Source: an uncultured Tenacibaculum sp. (GTDB taxonomy: Bacteria; Bacteroidota; Bacteroidia; Flavobacteriales; Flavobacteriaceae). Taken from it: a DNA stretch of 64,000 nt. Shown here one piece after another: positions 43,134-50,152 of this stretch. Under the pieces are notes generated by a model. That model saw nothing but the letters and a program-made list of their open reading frames with translations. It was not told the DNA's origin and ran no database searches. The stretch spans positions 124,001 through 188,000 of the forward strand of contig NZ_CANMAX010000004.1 of assembly GCF_947495995.1 (NCBI RefSeq). The letters run 5' to 3'. The position numbers were made by a program, and so were the translations under genes. The first letter of the stretch is position 1; every line of letters starts with the position of its first letter.

Positions 43134-43325
43134 ATGAAGTTATTTCACATTAAAAGAAAAACCAAAATAGAAAACAGATTCTCACCACAAATGGGGAGGT
43201 TAATTACGAAAGTCACTTACATAAAAAAATATTTTATGTTTCTACCTGTAAACACTTTACATAAATACAGAGAAACATATTACGGAGAAGTTAAAATGTG
43301 CGATGACTGTCATTTATATATTTAA
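43134..43325 (+). CDS. Small protein, unknown function
   Basis: 63 residues, strongly basic (KLFHIKRKTKIENR), ending in GEVKMCDDCHLYI with a C-x2-C pair. It lies 36 bases after dps and before a shared terminator, so it is probably cotranscribed with dps. No family recognised. The C-x2-C could bind metal together with the following His (inference). Confidence 0.55.
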   Translation: MKLFHIKRKTKIENRFSPQMGRLITKVTYIKKYFMFLPVNTLHKYRETYYGEVKMCDDCHLYI

Positions 43326-43331
43326 AAAAGG

Positions 43332-43365
43332 AAAAACCTTTTACCATTGGTAAAAGGTTTTTTTT
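43332..43365. terminator. Bidirectional terminator
   Basis: AAACCTTTTACC and GGTAAAAGGTTT form a 12-bp or longer stem with loop ATT and T8 on the plus strand. It ends the dps unit and overlaps the 3' end of the convergent DUF547 gene. Confidence 0.9.
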
Positions 43366-44050
43366 ATGATACGAAGTTATCTAAATTTTCTTCCCAAGAA
43401 TAAGGCTTGAATTTTATAACATGACTTGAAATATTTTTATCTAGTTGTGTTTTATAAATTTCACGAATACCAGAAAAACCACCAAAATCTTTTAAAAACC
43501 ATTTGAATAACATGGTTACATGTACTTCTTTCTTGTTCTCAAAAAAGTCTGTCTCATTCTCTAAAAAAGATTGTGTTGCCAAATCTAGTTGTTCATCAAT
43601 TGTATCAGCATTATAAAAAGCAATTGGAGGGCAACTTTTTGCTCCGCAATTTAAAGCAAAGTGTATGCGATAATCAATTGTTGTAACCGCTAGTTGTTTA
43701 ATTAATTTTGGAGCAAATAAATTAGCGATAAATCCTAACGAATATTTGTAACGATACTTTCTTAAAATTCCGTGTTCAATATCATCTAAACTGAAATAAC
43801 AACCTGCAATTTTAATGATTTTAGCTCTATATATTTGAGGTTTACTTAGGCGTAGTTCTTTCCTTAAAATTAAAAAGTAAGCATTATAGATATTAATCCA
43901 GAATGCTTTCTTTTTAGAACCATCTTGTAAACTTTGTTCTAAAACTTCTAAAGGCGTAAAAGAAAGTTCTAATGTAAACCTAGTGGTTTCGTTATTATTT
44001 TTTACGGCTAATAAAAGTTGTTTAGAAATATCAATTATTGATAAATTCAT
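43364..44050 (-). CDS. DUF547 domain-containing protein
   Basis: 228 residues from the ATG at 44050 (an ATG at 44062 would add four residues). DUF547 is shown by KKKAFWINIYNAYFLILRK and by RIHFALNCGAKSCPPIAFYN, with the paired Cys. No signal peptide is seen. The fold may be a papain-like amidase, but its function is unknown. It is the last gene of a minus-strand series. Confidence 0.88.
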   Translation of the reverse strand: MNLSIIDISKQLLLAVKNNNETTRFTLELSFTPLEVLEQSLQDGSKKKAFWINIYNAYFLILRKELRLSKPQIYRAKIIKIAGCYFSLDDIEHGILRKYRYKYSLGFIANLFAPKLIKQLAVTTIDYRIHFALNCGAKSCPPIAFYNADTIDEQLDLATQSFLENETDFFENKKEVHVTMLFKWFLKDFGGFSGIREIYKTQLDKNISSHVIKFKPYSWEENLDNFVS

Positions 44051-44116
44051 AAGAAAAATCATGTATGGTTACATGATTAGACTAAAAAAACAAAATATCT
44101 TACAAGAATCTATTTC

Positions 44117-44677
44117 TTATGGAATATAGTTGAAAGAAATCGCAGCGAAAAACTCTTTAGCATAGTCACCGATAGTATACATTTTATCAGTCCCATTCAC
44201 TATTCTTCTAGCATTATACCAATCAGATTTACTTTCGTTGAAATAATTACCTAAAGATTTTCCAGTGAAAACCCCATTAATCATTCCGTGGAATAAAATT
44301 TTAGTAGCAATTTCTTGTTCTAAAGCTAAATCAGGATTGTTAACAAGATCTATGGCTAAGATATCTGTATATCTTTGGTAATTTAGTTTCCAAGTCAATT
44401 GAACATAACCTCGTCCGTAATAAACTTGTCCGGTTTCTGCATCAGGAATTCCATATTTTCTTCCTCTTCCTTTACGATATTCACGAAGAGGTTTAATAGT
44501 TTTATCGGTTTCATGATATGCTGTAGCCAAAACATAAGCAAGCCATCTTACATCTTTTAAGTTTTCATTTTCCCAGTAATCTAAAATTTGATTGTAACCG
44601 TCAACCTGACTTTGTTTTAATCTTCCAAAATGTAATTTGAATCTGATATAATCAAAAAAGAATTTTCTATTTATCAT
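44117..44677 (-). CDS. GH19-type peptidoglycan hydrolase (endolysin-like)
   Basis: 186 residues. The GH19 lysozyme-like core is shown by LATAYHETDKTIKPLREY (catalytic Glu in HET) and VYYGRGYVQLTWKLNYQRYT. Short single-domain members without signal peptide are typical of phage endolysins and lysis modules. It lies directly after two coiled-coil membrane protein genes. It probably cleaves the glycan chain of peptidoglycan. Confidence 0.85.
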   Translation of the reverse strand: MINRKFFFDYIRFKLHFGRLKQSQVDGYNQILDYWENENLKDVRWLAYVLATAYHETDKTIKPLREYRKGRGRKYGIPDAETGQVYYGRGYVQLTWKLNYQRYTDILAIDLVNNPDLALEQEIATKILFHGMINGVFTGKSLGNYFNESKSDWYNARRIVNGTDKMYTIGDYAKEFFAAISFNYIP

Positions 44678-44701
44678 AACATATTTAATAAGGTGGTTAA
44701 T

Positions 44702-45271
44702 TTAATTTGCAATTAATAATCCTATTAAAAGTCCGGCTCCAATGCCTCCTCCAATAAGACCAAAATTTTTCCAGAACTGTCTTCGTTGTGCACTTTTAAT
44801 TTGTTTCATGCTAAGTTCTAACGAAGTGTTGGCATTATTTAAAGATTGCTGAGTTAAATTCAATGTTCTTTCAGTTTCCTTTAAAGAAGCTTTTAATTCT
44901 GATATAGTTGTTATATATAAGTTTGATTGTGTTTTTGATTTTTCTTCTAACTGATTAAAAAGTTCATTGTTTTCTTCTATAATACGTTCATATTTTAAAA
45001 CAATATTTTCAATGTCTTTTCCAAAGTCATTTTTAAATAATTCTCTTCTTAATTCTTCATAATAATTAAAACGAATTTGATTTACTAAGTGCAAAGAATC
45101 AATATTATTAATAACTACAGTTCCTTTATTAACTGTAATTGGTAATTTTCGAGATCGAGCATATTCTTTTCCAATAGTTATAGTGTCTTTATTCTTTTTT
45201 TGACCATAACTATTATTAAAGGAAAGAAGTGTTATAAAGATTAATAAGGTTAATTTAATTGTGTTTTTCAT
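44702..45271 (-). CDS. Coiled-coil membrane protein, possible lysis accessory
   Basis: 189 residues: signal peptide (LTLLIFITLLSFNNSYGQ), a long coiled coil (about residues 75-155, LTQQSLNNANTSLELSMKQI), then a Gly-rich C-terminal transmembrane helix (FGLIGGGIGAGLLIGLLIAN). The start codon overlaps the stop of the upstream coiled-coil gene by one base (TAATG). With the GH19 gene 24 bases downstream it resembles a spanin or holin accessory component (inference). Confidence 0.65.
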   Translation of the reverse strand: MKNTIKLTLLIFITLLSFNNSYGQKKNKDTITIGKEYARSRKLPITVNKGTVVINNIDSLHLVNQIRFNYYEELRRELFKNDFGKDIENIVLKYERIIEENNELFNQLEEKSKTQSNLYITTISELKASLKETERTLNLTQQSLNNANTSLELSMKQIKSAQRRQFWKNFGLIGGGIGAGLLIGLLIAN

Positions 45272-45639
45272 TATTCAAATTCATTGTTTTTTTGACGTAA
45301 ATACGCTAATCGTTCTGTAATTTCTTGTTGCTTTTTCTTAATGTTTTGTCGCTCTTCCCAATCTTTTGGCGCTTTAGCTCTTTTCTTTAAAATAATAGAA
45401 TCTATTTCTAATTGTAAAGCTTCATTTTGAAGTTCATATTTCCTGATTTCAGTTTTTAAATTTTTAATTTCTTTCTGAGCTTTATTATTAGATTCTTGTG
45501 CATTTAAAACTTCGGTTTGAGCCTTTTTTACAGATTCTTTTGCATTTTTTAAATGACTGTCTAAAGTGAAAATTTTAATAAGATTTGAAACACCAATAAT
45601 ACAGAGTACAATGAGTAAAATGATATTCGTTTTTTTCAT
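45271..45639 (-). CDS. Membrane-anchored coiled-coil protein, possible i-spanin-like
   Basis: 122 residues: one N-terminal transmembrane helix (NIILLIVLCIIGVSNLIKI) followed by a periplasmic coiled coil covering most of the rest (KEIKNLKTEIRKYELQNEAL). This is the topology of Rz-type inner-membrane spanins. It is translationally coupled to the following gene. No sequence family recognised. Confidence 0.65.
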   Translation of the reverse strand: MKKTNIILLIVLCIIGVSNLIKIFTLDSHLKNAKESVKKAQTEVLNAQESNNKAQKEIKNLKTEIRKYELQNEALQLEIDSIILKKRAKAPKDWEERQNIKKKQQEITERLAYLRQKNNEFE

Positions 45640-45763
45640 GAAATAGGAGCTTTTTCGACTTAATTTTTGTGTAAATTACTTAAAAAATATGGAAGAATAC
45701 TACTATAAACGATAAAGTTTACATTAAAAATTGAAATTATTTTAAGAGTGGGAACACAGTGTT

Positions 45764-46132
45764 TTAGTGTTGATTTTTAGGTTTGTACAATAGAAATAGA
45801 ATACAAATAAGAGGGATGAATACACAAATTACAACAGAAGCTTGTGTGTAATTTAATCCGATCACTTTGAACCAGTTTAAGAAGTCAACAGATTGTTTAA
45901 AAAGCTGATCTGAGAATGATTTAAAATCTTTGATAAAGAGCAAAGAAACAAACACAAAACATATAAAAGTTAATACTATTGTATAGTTCTTTAGAATTCG
46001 GCTTAATAAGTATAGAAAAAGTGCTGGAATAAGTATGTAGTAAACAATTATATTAATTTCATTATAACTAAAACCAGTAATTTCAGCTATCCATTTTAAT
46101 AGTTTATATATCCATTGAAATATTGTTTTCAT
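45764..46132 (-). CDS. Small three-helix membrane protein, possible holin-like
   Basis: 122 residues from the ATG at 46132; a TTG two codons upstream is less likely. Three hydrophobic helices (IIVYYILIPALFLYLLSRI, IVLTFICFVFVSLLFI, VVICVFIPLICILFLLY) with basic ends. The motif AEITGFSYNEINIIVYY looks conserved in Bacteroidota proteins of unknown function. It heads the GH19 series, with 124 empty bases before the next gene. The holin suggestion is from size, topology and context only. Confidence 0.6.
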   Translation of the reverse strand: MKTIFQWIYKLLKWIAEITGFSYNEINIIVYYILIPALFLYLLSRILKNYTIVLTFICFVFVSLLFIKDFKSFSDQLFKQSVDFLNWFKVIGLNYTQASVVICVFIPLICILFLLYKPKNQH

Positions 46133-46167
46133 CAGCAATTAATTCTATAGCAATTTACAGTGAAAAA

Positions 46168-46202
46168 TATAAAAAAAAATCCTGAGTAAAATATACTCAG
46201 GA
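46168..46202 (-). terminator. Terminator of the 66-residue membrane protein gene
   Basis: ATCCTGAGTA and TACTCAGGAT pair around AAAAT. On the minus strand the stem is followed by a run of nine T, so it ends the gene at 46246-46446. Confidence 0.85.
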
Positions 46203-46245
46203 TCTGATTTTATAAGTCTTAAAGGTTAGTTGTGTTGTTGTGTTT

Positions 46246-46446
46246 TTATAATGTATTTTGAATCTTATAATTTTCAACATAAGCTTTTAGTGAATATCCC
46301 ACTGCAAAACCTAATAATAAACCTGTTATACTACCTAGTAAAATTCCTACTGAAAGATTTCCAGTTAAAGTTCCGAAATTAACTCCTAAAGAAGCTCCTA
46401 AGCCTGTGGCGAAGATTAAACTAAAGATAAAATATGTTTTACTCAT
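46246..46446 (-). CDS. Small Gly-rich membrane protein
   Basis: 66 residues with two hydrophobic Gly-rich helices (IFSLIFATGLGASLGV and VGILLGSITGLLLGFAVGYSL) around a short turn. It has its own terminator. No recognised family. It lies between the lysis-like genes and the double-glycine peptide gene. The 275-base gap to the peptide gene (46447-46721) is low-complexity AT-rich and holds only that gene's terminator. Confidence 0.6.
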   Translation of the reverse strand: MSKTYFIFSLIFATGLGASLGVNFGTLTGNLSVGILLGSITGLLLGFAVGYSLKAYVENYKIQNTL

Positions 46447-46670
46447 TTATTAATTTTGATTTGCTTACATATATAAGAAGAGTAATAAGTCTTTTTGTTA
46501 CAGTGTTTTACAAAATATTTTATTTTTTGGGATGAATAAAAATTAAATTTTATCAGATTTTACAAGGCTTCTAAATCAATTTTAATAGGTGATATTTTTT
46601 GATGAAATTTTGTGTTTTTTGATGTTTTTTTGGATCTCAAAAGTTATGTTTTTTACTATTTTGAATAAAA

Positions 46671-46697
46671 AAGAGAGATAAAATCTCTCCTTTTTTA
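46671..46697 (-). terminator. Terminator of the double-glycine peptide gene
   Basis: GAGAGAT and ATCTCTC pair around AAA; both sides carry A/T runs, so the hairpin works for the minus strand and possibly both. Confidence 0.8.
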
Positions 46698-46721
46698 GGT
46701 GTTAATTATGTTTTATTTTTT

Positions 46722-46946
46722 CTAATAAAACCAAAATCCTCCATTATTTCCTGAACATTGTGCTAAATGACCGTTAATTACACAGTCTCCTTCAACACCA
46801 ACACAAGCTTCAGAATATCCTTCAAAAGATCCTCCACCTACACCAGTTCCCATACATTTTTGAACTAGAAAAGCTCTTCCTCCATTGATTTCTTGTTGCT
46901 CTCCTTTGTTTAATTTTTTACCTAAGTTTAAAATTGTTTTTTTCAT
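46722..46946 (-). CDS. Double-glycine-leader peptide, bacteriocin/RiPP-like precursor
   Basis: 74 residues. The leader MKKTILNLGKKLNKGEQQEI ends in NGG (Gly22-Gly23), the classical cleavage site of C39-peptidase ABC exporters, with the hydrophobic spacing ILNLGKKL. The 51-residue core is Gly-rich with four Cys (31, 48, 55, 64), enough for two disulfides, and ends GGFWFY. No modification enzyme, C39 exporter or immunity gene is identifiable within the window. In Bacteroidota such leaders are found on secreted signalling or antibacterial peptides; its role is unknown. Confidence 0.75.
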   Translation of the reverse strand: MKKTILNLGKKLNKGEQQEINGGRAFLVQKCMGTGVGGGSFEGYSEACVGVEGDCVINGHLAQCSGNNGGFWFY

Positions 46947-47072
46947 GATATTAAATTGTTTTACACTAGAGAGTTCAATCTATTTATGAATTGTTACTAC
47001 CATTAATCATGATTTTTTGAAAAAAATTAAACTATAAGTTCGAATAGCTTTTTTTACTGATCAAAACTGTTT

Positions 47073-48719
47073 TTAATTTTCATCAATTACAGCAGGAAGT
47101 ATATATTCTTGCATCATTTTATCTACATTAGAATGAGCATTTGGAACATTATATGCCGAAGAAGTAATAACAATAACAAAAGGAATATTTTTAAAAATAA
47201 AGATTTTATTTCCGCCTCTACCGCTACAATATGAAACTTCATAAGTTTTGTTGTTTACAATGTAAGTTTTATTCCAGAAAAGAAAACCGTAATATTCATT
47301 TTCTAATCCAATATTTGCTAGCGACACTTGTTTAGATAAGGTTTTTTCTACCCATTTTTCATTAAGAATTTGTTTGCTTTTCCAAGTCCCTTTGTTTTTA
47401 TATAGCTGTCCGTATTTTGCAAAGTCAACAGCTCTTAATTGAATTCCACCAGCTGTGTTTCCTACTTTTTGAGGTGTATATTGCCATTTGTAATTAGTAA
47501 TACCGAGAGGTTTAAATAATTTTTTGCCTGCATAAGAAACCAATCCTTCAGGAACAGATTTATGAATTACATCTCCTAAAACAACTACTCCAGCTGTAAA
47601 GTAAGTGAAATCGTGACTTAATTTTTTATCTTTTTCCATGGGTAATTTCAATGTGAAATCAACCCAATTTTTAGTTGGATACATTTTTTCTTCATTTCCT
47701 GGGCTATTATAATTTGTGTCGTCACCAAGAAAACCAGAAGTCATGGTTAACAAGGATTCTAAAGTGATACTGTCTTTCTTTTGAGTATAGTTTTTAAATG
47801 ATTTTAAGTTGTAAAAATCTTTTAAAAGCGCTTTTTCATCATTAATATAATTTTCTTGAATTGCTATTCCTAATAGGGTAGAAGCAAAAGATTTTCCTAC
47901 AGATCTAACATTATGTAAACTGTTTCTGTTGGCTCCATTAAAATATTCTTCAATTAACAGTTCATTATTTTTTATGACAACAATTCCATTAATTTGATCA
48001 AATCTTTTTTCAGCTATTTTTCTATTTAAAGCTTCAATTTTATCTTTATCGTAGTTGCCTTTTGAAATTTCCCAATCGTTAAGTGGTTTTATTTTTTGAA
48101 TTGGAACTAAATGTTCATCAATTTTGATTCTAGCGACTTCAATTTTTAGAGTTCCTTTAGATAAAACAGGTCCTGTTTTTAATTCTTGATCCTTCAAATA
48201 CGATCTTACTTCTACAATCAGCGAATGTTTTCCTTCAGTTAAAATATCTTCTCCACCACTTAATTTCATAAACTTTAACCACATAAACCAACTCCAAAAA
48301 TCAATTTGTTCAGGATAAATTAATGGGAGTTTATAAATAAGTTTATTGGTTTTAGTTTCTAAAGTACCGGCACCTTTATTTAAATTTTCGACGTGTATTT
48401 TTTTATCATTTACTAAAAAAGTAAATTGAAAATTCCCTTTGTTTAATAATTGTTCATTAGTTAAATTAGGAGCTAATGATTTAAGACTTTTTATAAGTGG
48501 TTCTTTTAACGTAAAGTGAATGTTTAAAAACTTATCTTTATGTAATGTGAAATCATCAGTATAATTATCGGATGTGATTTTATTGGTTTTGAAATCAGCC
48601 TTAGAAAAAAATAAGGTGTTTTCTGGTGTTTCTAATTGATTTTTTTTCTGTGAAGAACTTATAGTATTGCAAGCAATAAAGAGATAAATGATACAGAGTA
48701 AATTAAAATTTAATTTCAT
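47073..48719 (-). CDS. Serine hydrolase, class C beta-lactamase family, lipoprotein
   Basis: 548 residues from the ATG at 48719; that start gives a lipoprotein signal (LLCIIYLFIAC, Cys near residue 17), whereas the ATG at 48749 adds ten residues. The N-terminal half (to about residue 210) is an accessory domain; the C-terminal half is a penicillin-binding-type hydrolase with SVGKSFASTLLGIA (S-x-x-K nucleophile) and CSGRGGNKIFIF. It may be an esterase or peptidase of the periplasm; beta-lactamase activity is not implied. The gene for an AraC-type regulator lies just upstream in the same direction. Confidence 0.87.
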   Translation of the reverse strand: MKLNFNLLCIIYLFIACNTISSSQKKNQLETPENTLFFSKADFKTNKITSDNYTDDFTLHKDKFLNIHFTLKEPLIKSLKSLAPNLTNEQLLNKGNFQFTFLVNDKKIHVENLNKGAGTLETKTNKLIYKLPLIYPEQIDFWSWFMWLKFMKLSGGEDILTEGKHSLIVEVRSYLKDQELKTGPVLSKGTLKIEVARIKIDEHLVPIQKIKPLNDWEISKGNYDKDKIEALNRKIAEKRFDQINGIVVIKNNELLIEEYFNGANRNSLHNVRSVGKSFASTLLGIAIQENYINDEKALLKDFYNLKSFKNYTQKKDSITLESLLTMTSGFLGDDTNYNSPGNEEKMYPTKNWVDFTLKLPMEKDKKLSHDFTYFTAGVVVLGDVIHKSVPEGLVSYAGKKLFKPLGITNYKWQYTPQKVGNTAGGIQLRAVDFAKYGQLYKNKGTWKSKQILNEKWVEKTLSKQVSLANIGLENEYYGFLFWNKTYIVNNKTYEVSYCSGRGGNKIFIFKNIPFVIVITSSAYNVPNAHSNVDKMMQEYILPAVIDEN

Positions 48720-48803
48720 GTTTATTAGTGTTTTATTATTAACAAACATAGATTTAACAAGGAAGTCAAACGCTCCAATTTATAAAATGGGACGCATTTA
48801 ATA

Positions 48804-49940
48804 CTATTTGGAGTTGTTTTCTATGGACTTTTTATACTGCAAAGGAGTGATTCCTTTGATATTTTTAAATACTCTATTGAAAGTCGTTTTTGAATTGAAA
48901 CCGCATTCAAAAGATAATCCCAATAAAGTAATATGATCATAATTACCACTCTGTAATTTTTCTATAATTGCATTAACACGATATTCATTAATAAAGTCTG
49001 AAAAGTTCTTATCTAATCCGTCATTAATTACTTTAGATAACATGTTAGGGTGCATATTAAGATTATCGGCAAGAGATTTTAAAGTCAATTCAGAATTTAA
49101 GTAAAAACGATTCTTTTTCATTTCCTCTTTTAACCAAGAAGCTTTTTCAAGAATTTCTTCAGTTGGGCCTTCTTTTTTATGGTGAGTCTCTTTTTTGTTA
49201 GCTTCTAAGAAAACAATTTCAGGTCGTAAAAAAGCTTCAGCGCTAATCCAAATTGTAATTATAGAAAGTGCTATATACATAGGATAATAATCACTAATAC
49301 CTAACTGAAAATTAAATACTAAATAATCTATAAAAGTATACGGAACCCAAAGTATCCAGATTATAGCGAATATGACGATTAATCGATATAACCATCTTAA
49401 ATTATAAGCATTGTTATCACTATAATTCTCGTTAAGCCATGTATGATAAATTCTGATTTCTTTTAAAGCATAAATACTGTACGAAACAACGGATATAATA
49501 GCAAGGAATTGAATAATTGGAATTATTTGATGAAAAATAGTTGTTTCAATACTAGTTTTCTGAGTTGTAAGAGCTTCTTGACTAATTAGAAAATGAACAC
49601 TAAGTTCTAAAACTACTGGTAAAAAATGAAGGAGTTCTTTTTTAGAAAAGTGAAAACTAAAATTAGTCATTCGTTTCACATAGAAATATAACAATGGACC
49701 AAGTGCCAAAGAGAAGTGTAGTGGAATTAAATAAAAGTAAGTAAAATAACGAGTGAACTGAAAATCTATACTTATAACCCAAACATTCCATAAAACAATA
49801 ATAAATACAACTAAGCCAAGAAGGAAATTAGCTTTTCTATTGATACGTTTGGTAAAAATGAGTAAAGATCCAAATGTAGTGCCTATAAAAATCGACGCAA
49901 TTATAACGAGATTGAAGATGTTTAAATTTAGTTCACACAT
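48804..49940 (-). CDS. AraC family regulator with N-terminal membrane domain
   Basis: 378 residues. About seven hydrophobic helices occupy residues 8-235 (LVIIASIFIGTTFGSLLIF and following), then a cytosolic linker and a C-terminal AraC DNA-binding domain (LTLKSLADNLNMHPNMLSKV and GLSFECGFNSKTTFNRVFK). Such membrane-embedded AraC proteins are frequent in Flavobacteriia and sense unknown signals. It lies upstream of the serine hydrolase gene and may control it. Confidence 0.92.
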   Translation of the reverse strand: MCELNLNIFNLVIIASIFIGTTFGSLLIFTKRINRKANFLLGLVVFIIVLWNVWVISIDFQFTRYFTYFYLIPLHFSLALGPLLYFYVKRMTNFSFHFSKKELLHFLPVVLELSVHFLISQEALTTQKTSIETTIFHQIIPIIQFLAIISVVSYSIYALKEIRIYHTWLNENYSDNNAYNLRWLYRLIVIFAIIWILWVPYTFIDYLVFNFQLGISDYYPMYIALSIITIWISAEAFLRPEIVFLEANKKETHHKKEGPTEEILEKASWLKEEMKKNRFYLNSELTLKSLADNLNMHPNMLSKVINDGLDKNFSDFINEYRVNAIIEKLQSGNYDHITLLGLSFECGFNSKTTFNRVFKNIKGITPLQYKKSIENNSK

Positions 49941-49995
49941 TAACTTATAGGTTTGGATTGCATTTTAGTTCAACAATATAATTTCTTTAAAGAAA

Positions 49996-50030
49996 AAGAG
50001 CAGTAAAAACTTAACATTTCTACTGCTCTT
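49996..50030 (-). terminator. Terminator downstream of icmF
   Basis: AAGAGCAGTA and TACTGCTCTT form a 10-bp stem with a 15-nt loop, followed on the minus strand by a T-rich stretch. It lies beyond a palindromic repeat after the icmF stop codon. Confidence 0.7.
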
Positions 50031-50058
50031 GATTTTATATTAGAATAATTGGTTTTGC

Positions 50059-50141
50059 GTCATTCCGAATTTATTTCGGAATCTCATAAAGCTATTTAAG
50101 AAACAGTTTACAATGAGAATCTGAAAAAAGTTCAGGTTGAC
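50059..50141. repeat. Interspersed palindromic repeat, type 1, after icmF
   Basis: GTCATTCCGAATTTATTTCG begins the left arm; the right arm (GAGAATCTGAAAAAAGTTCA then GGTTGAC) is its decayed inverse. It shares the GTCATTC...GAATCTC arm with the element inserted inside icmF. Confidence 0.8.
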
Positions 50142-50152
50142 GTATATAATTA

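Noticed and set aside
46447..46721. Hidden small gene in the AT-rich gap
   Set aside because: The stretch is low-complexity, with TTTTTGATG-like repeats and only the terminator at 46671-46697; no frame with start, promoter and protein-like composition was found.
43364..46946. Prophage remnant
   Set aside because: Only lysis-like genes are present; no integrase, capsid, tail, terminase, attachment site or tRNA was seen.
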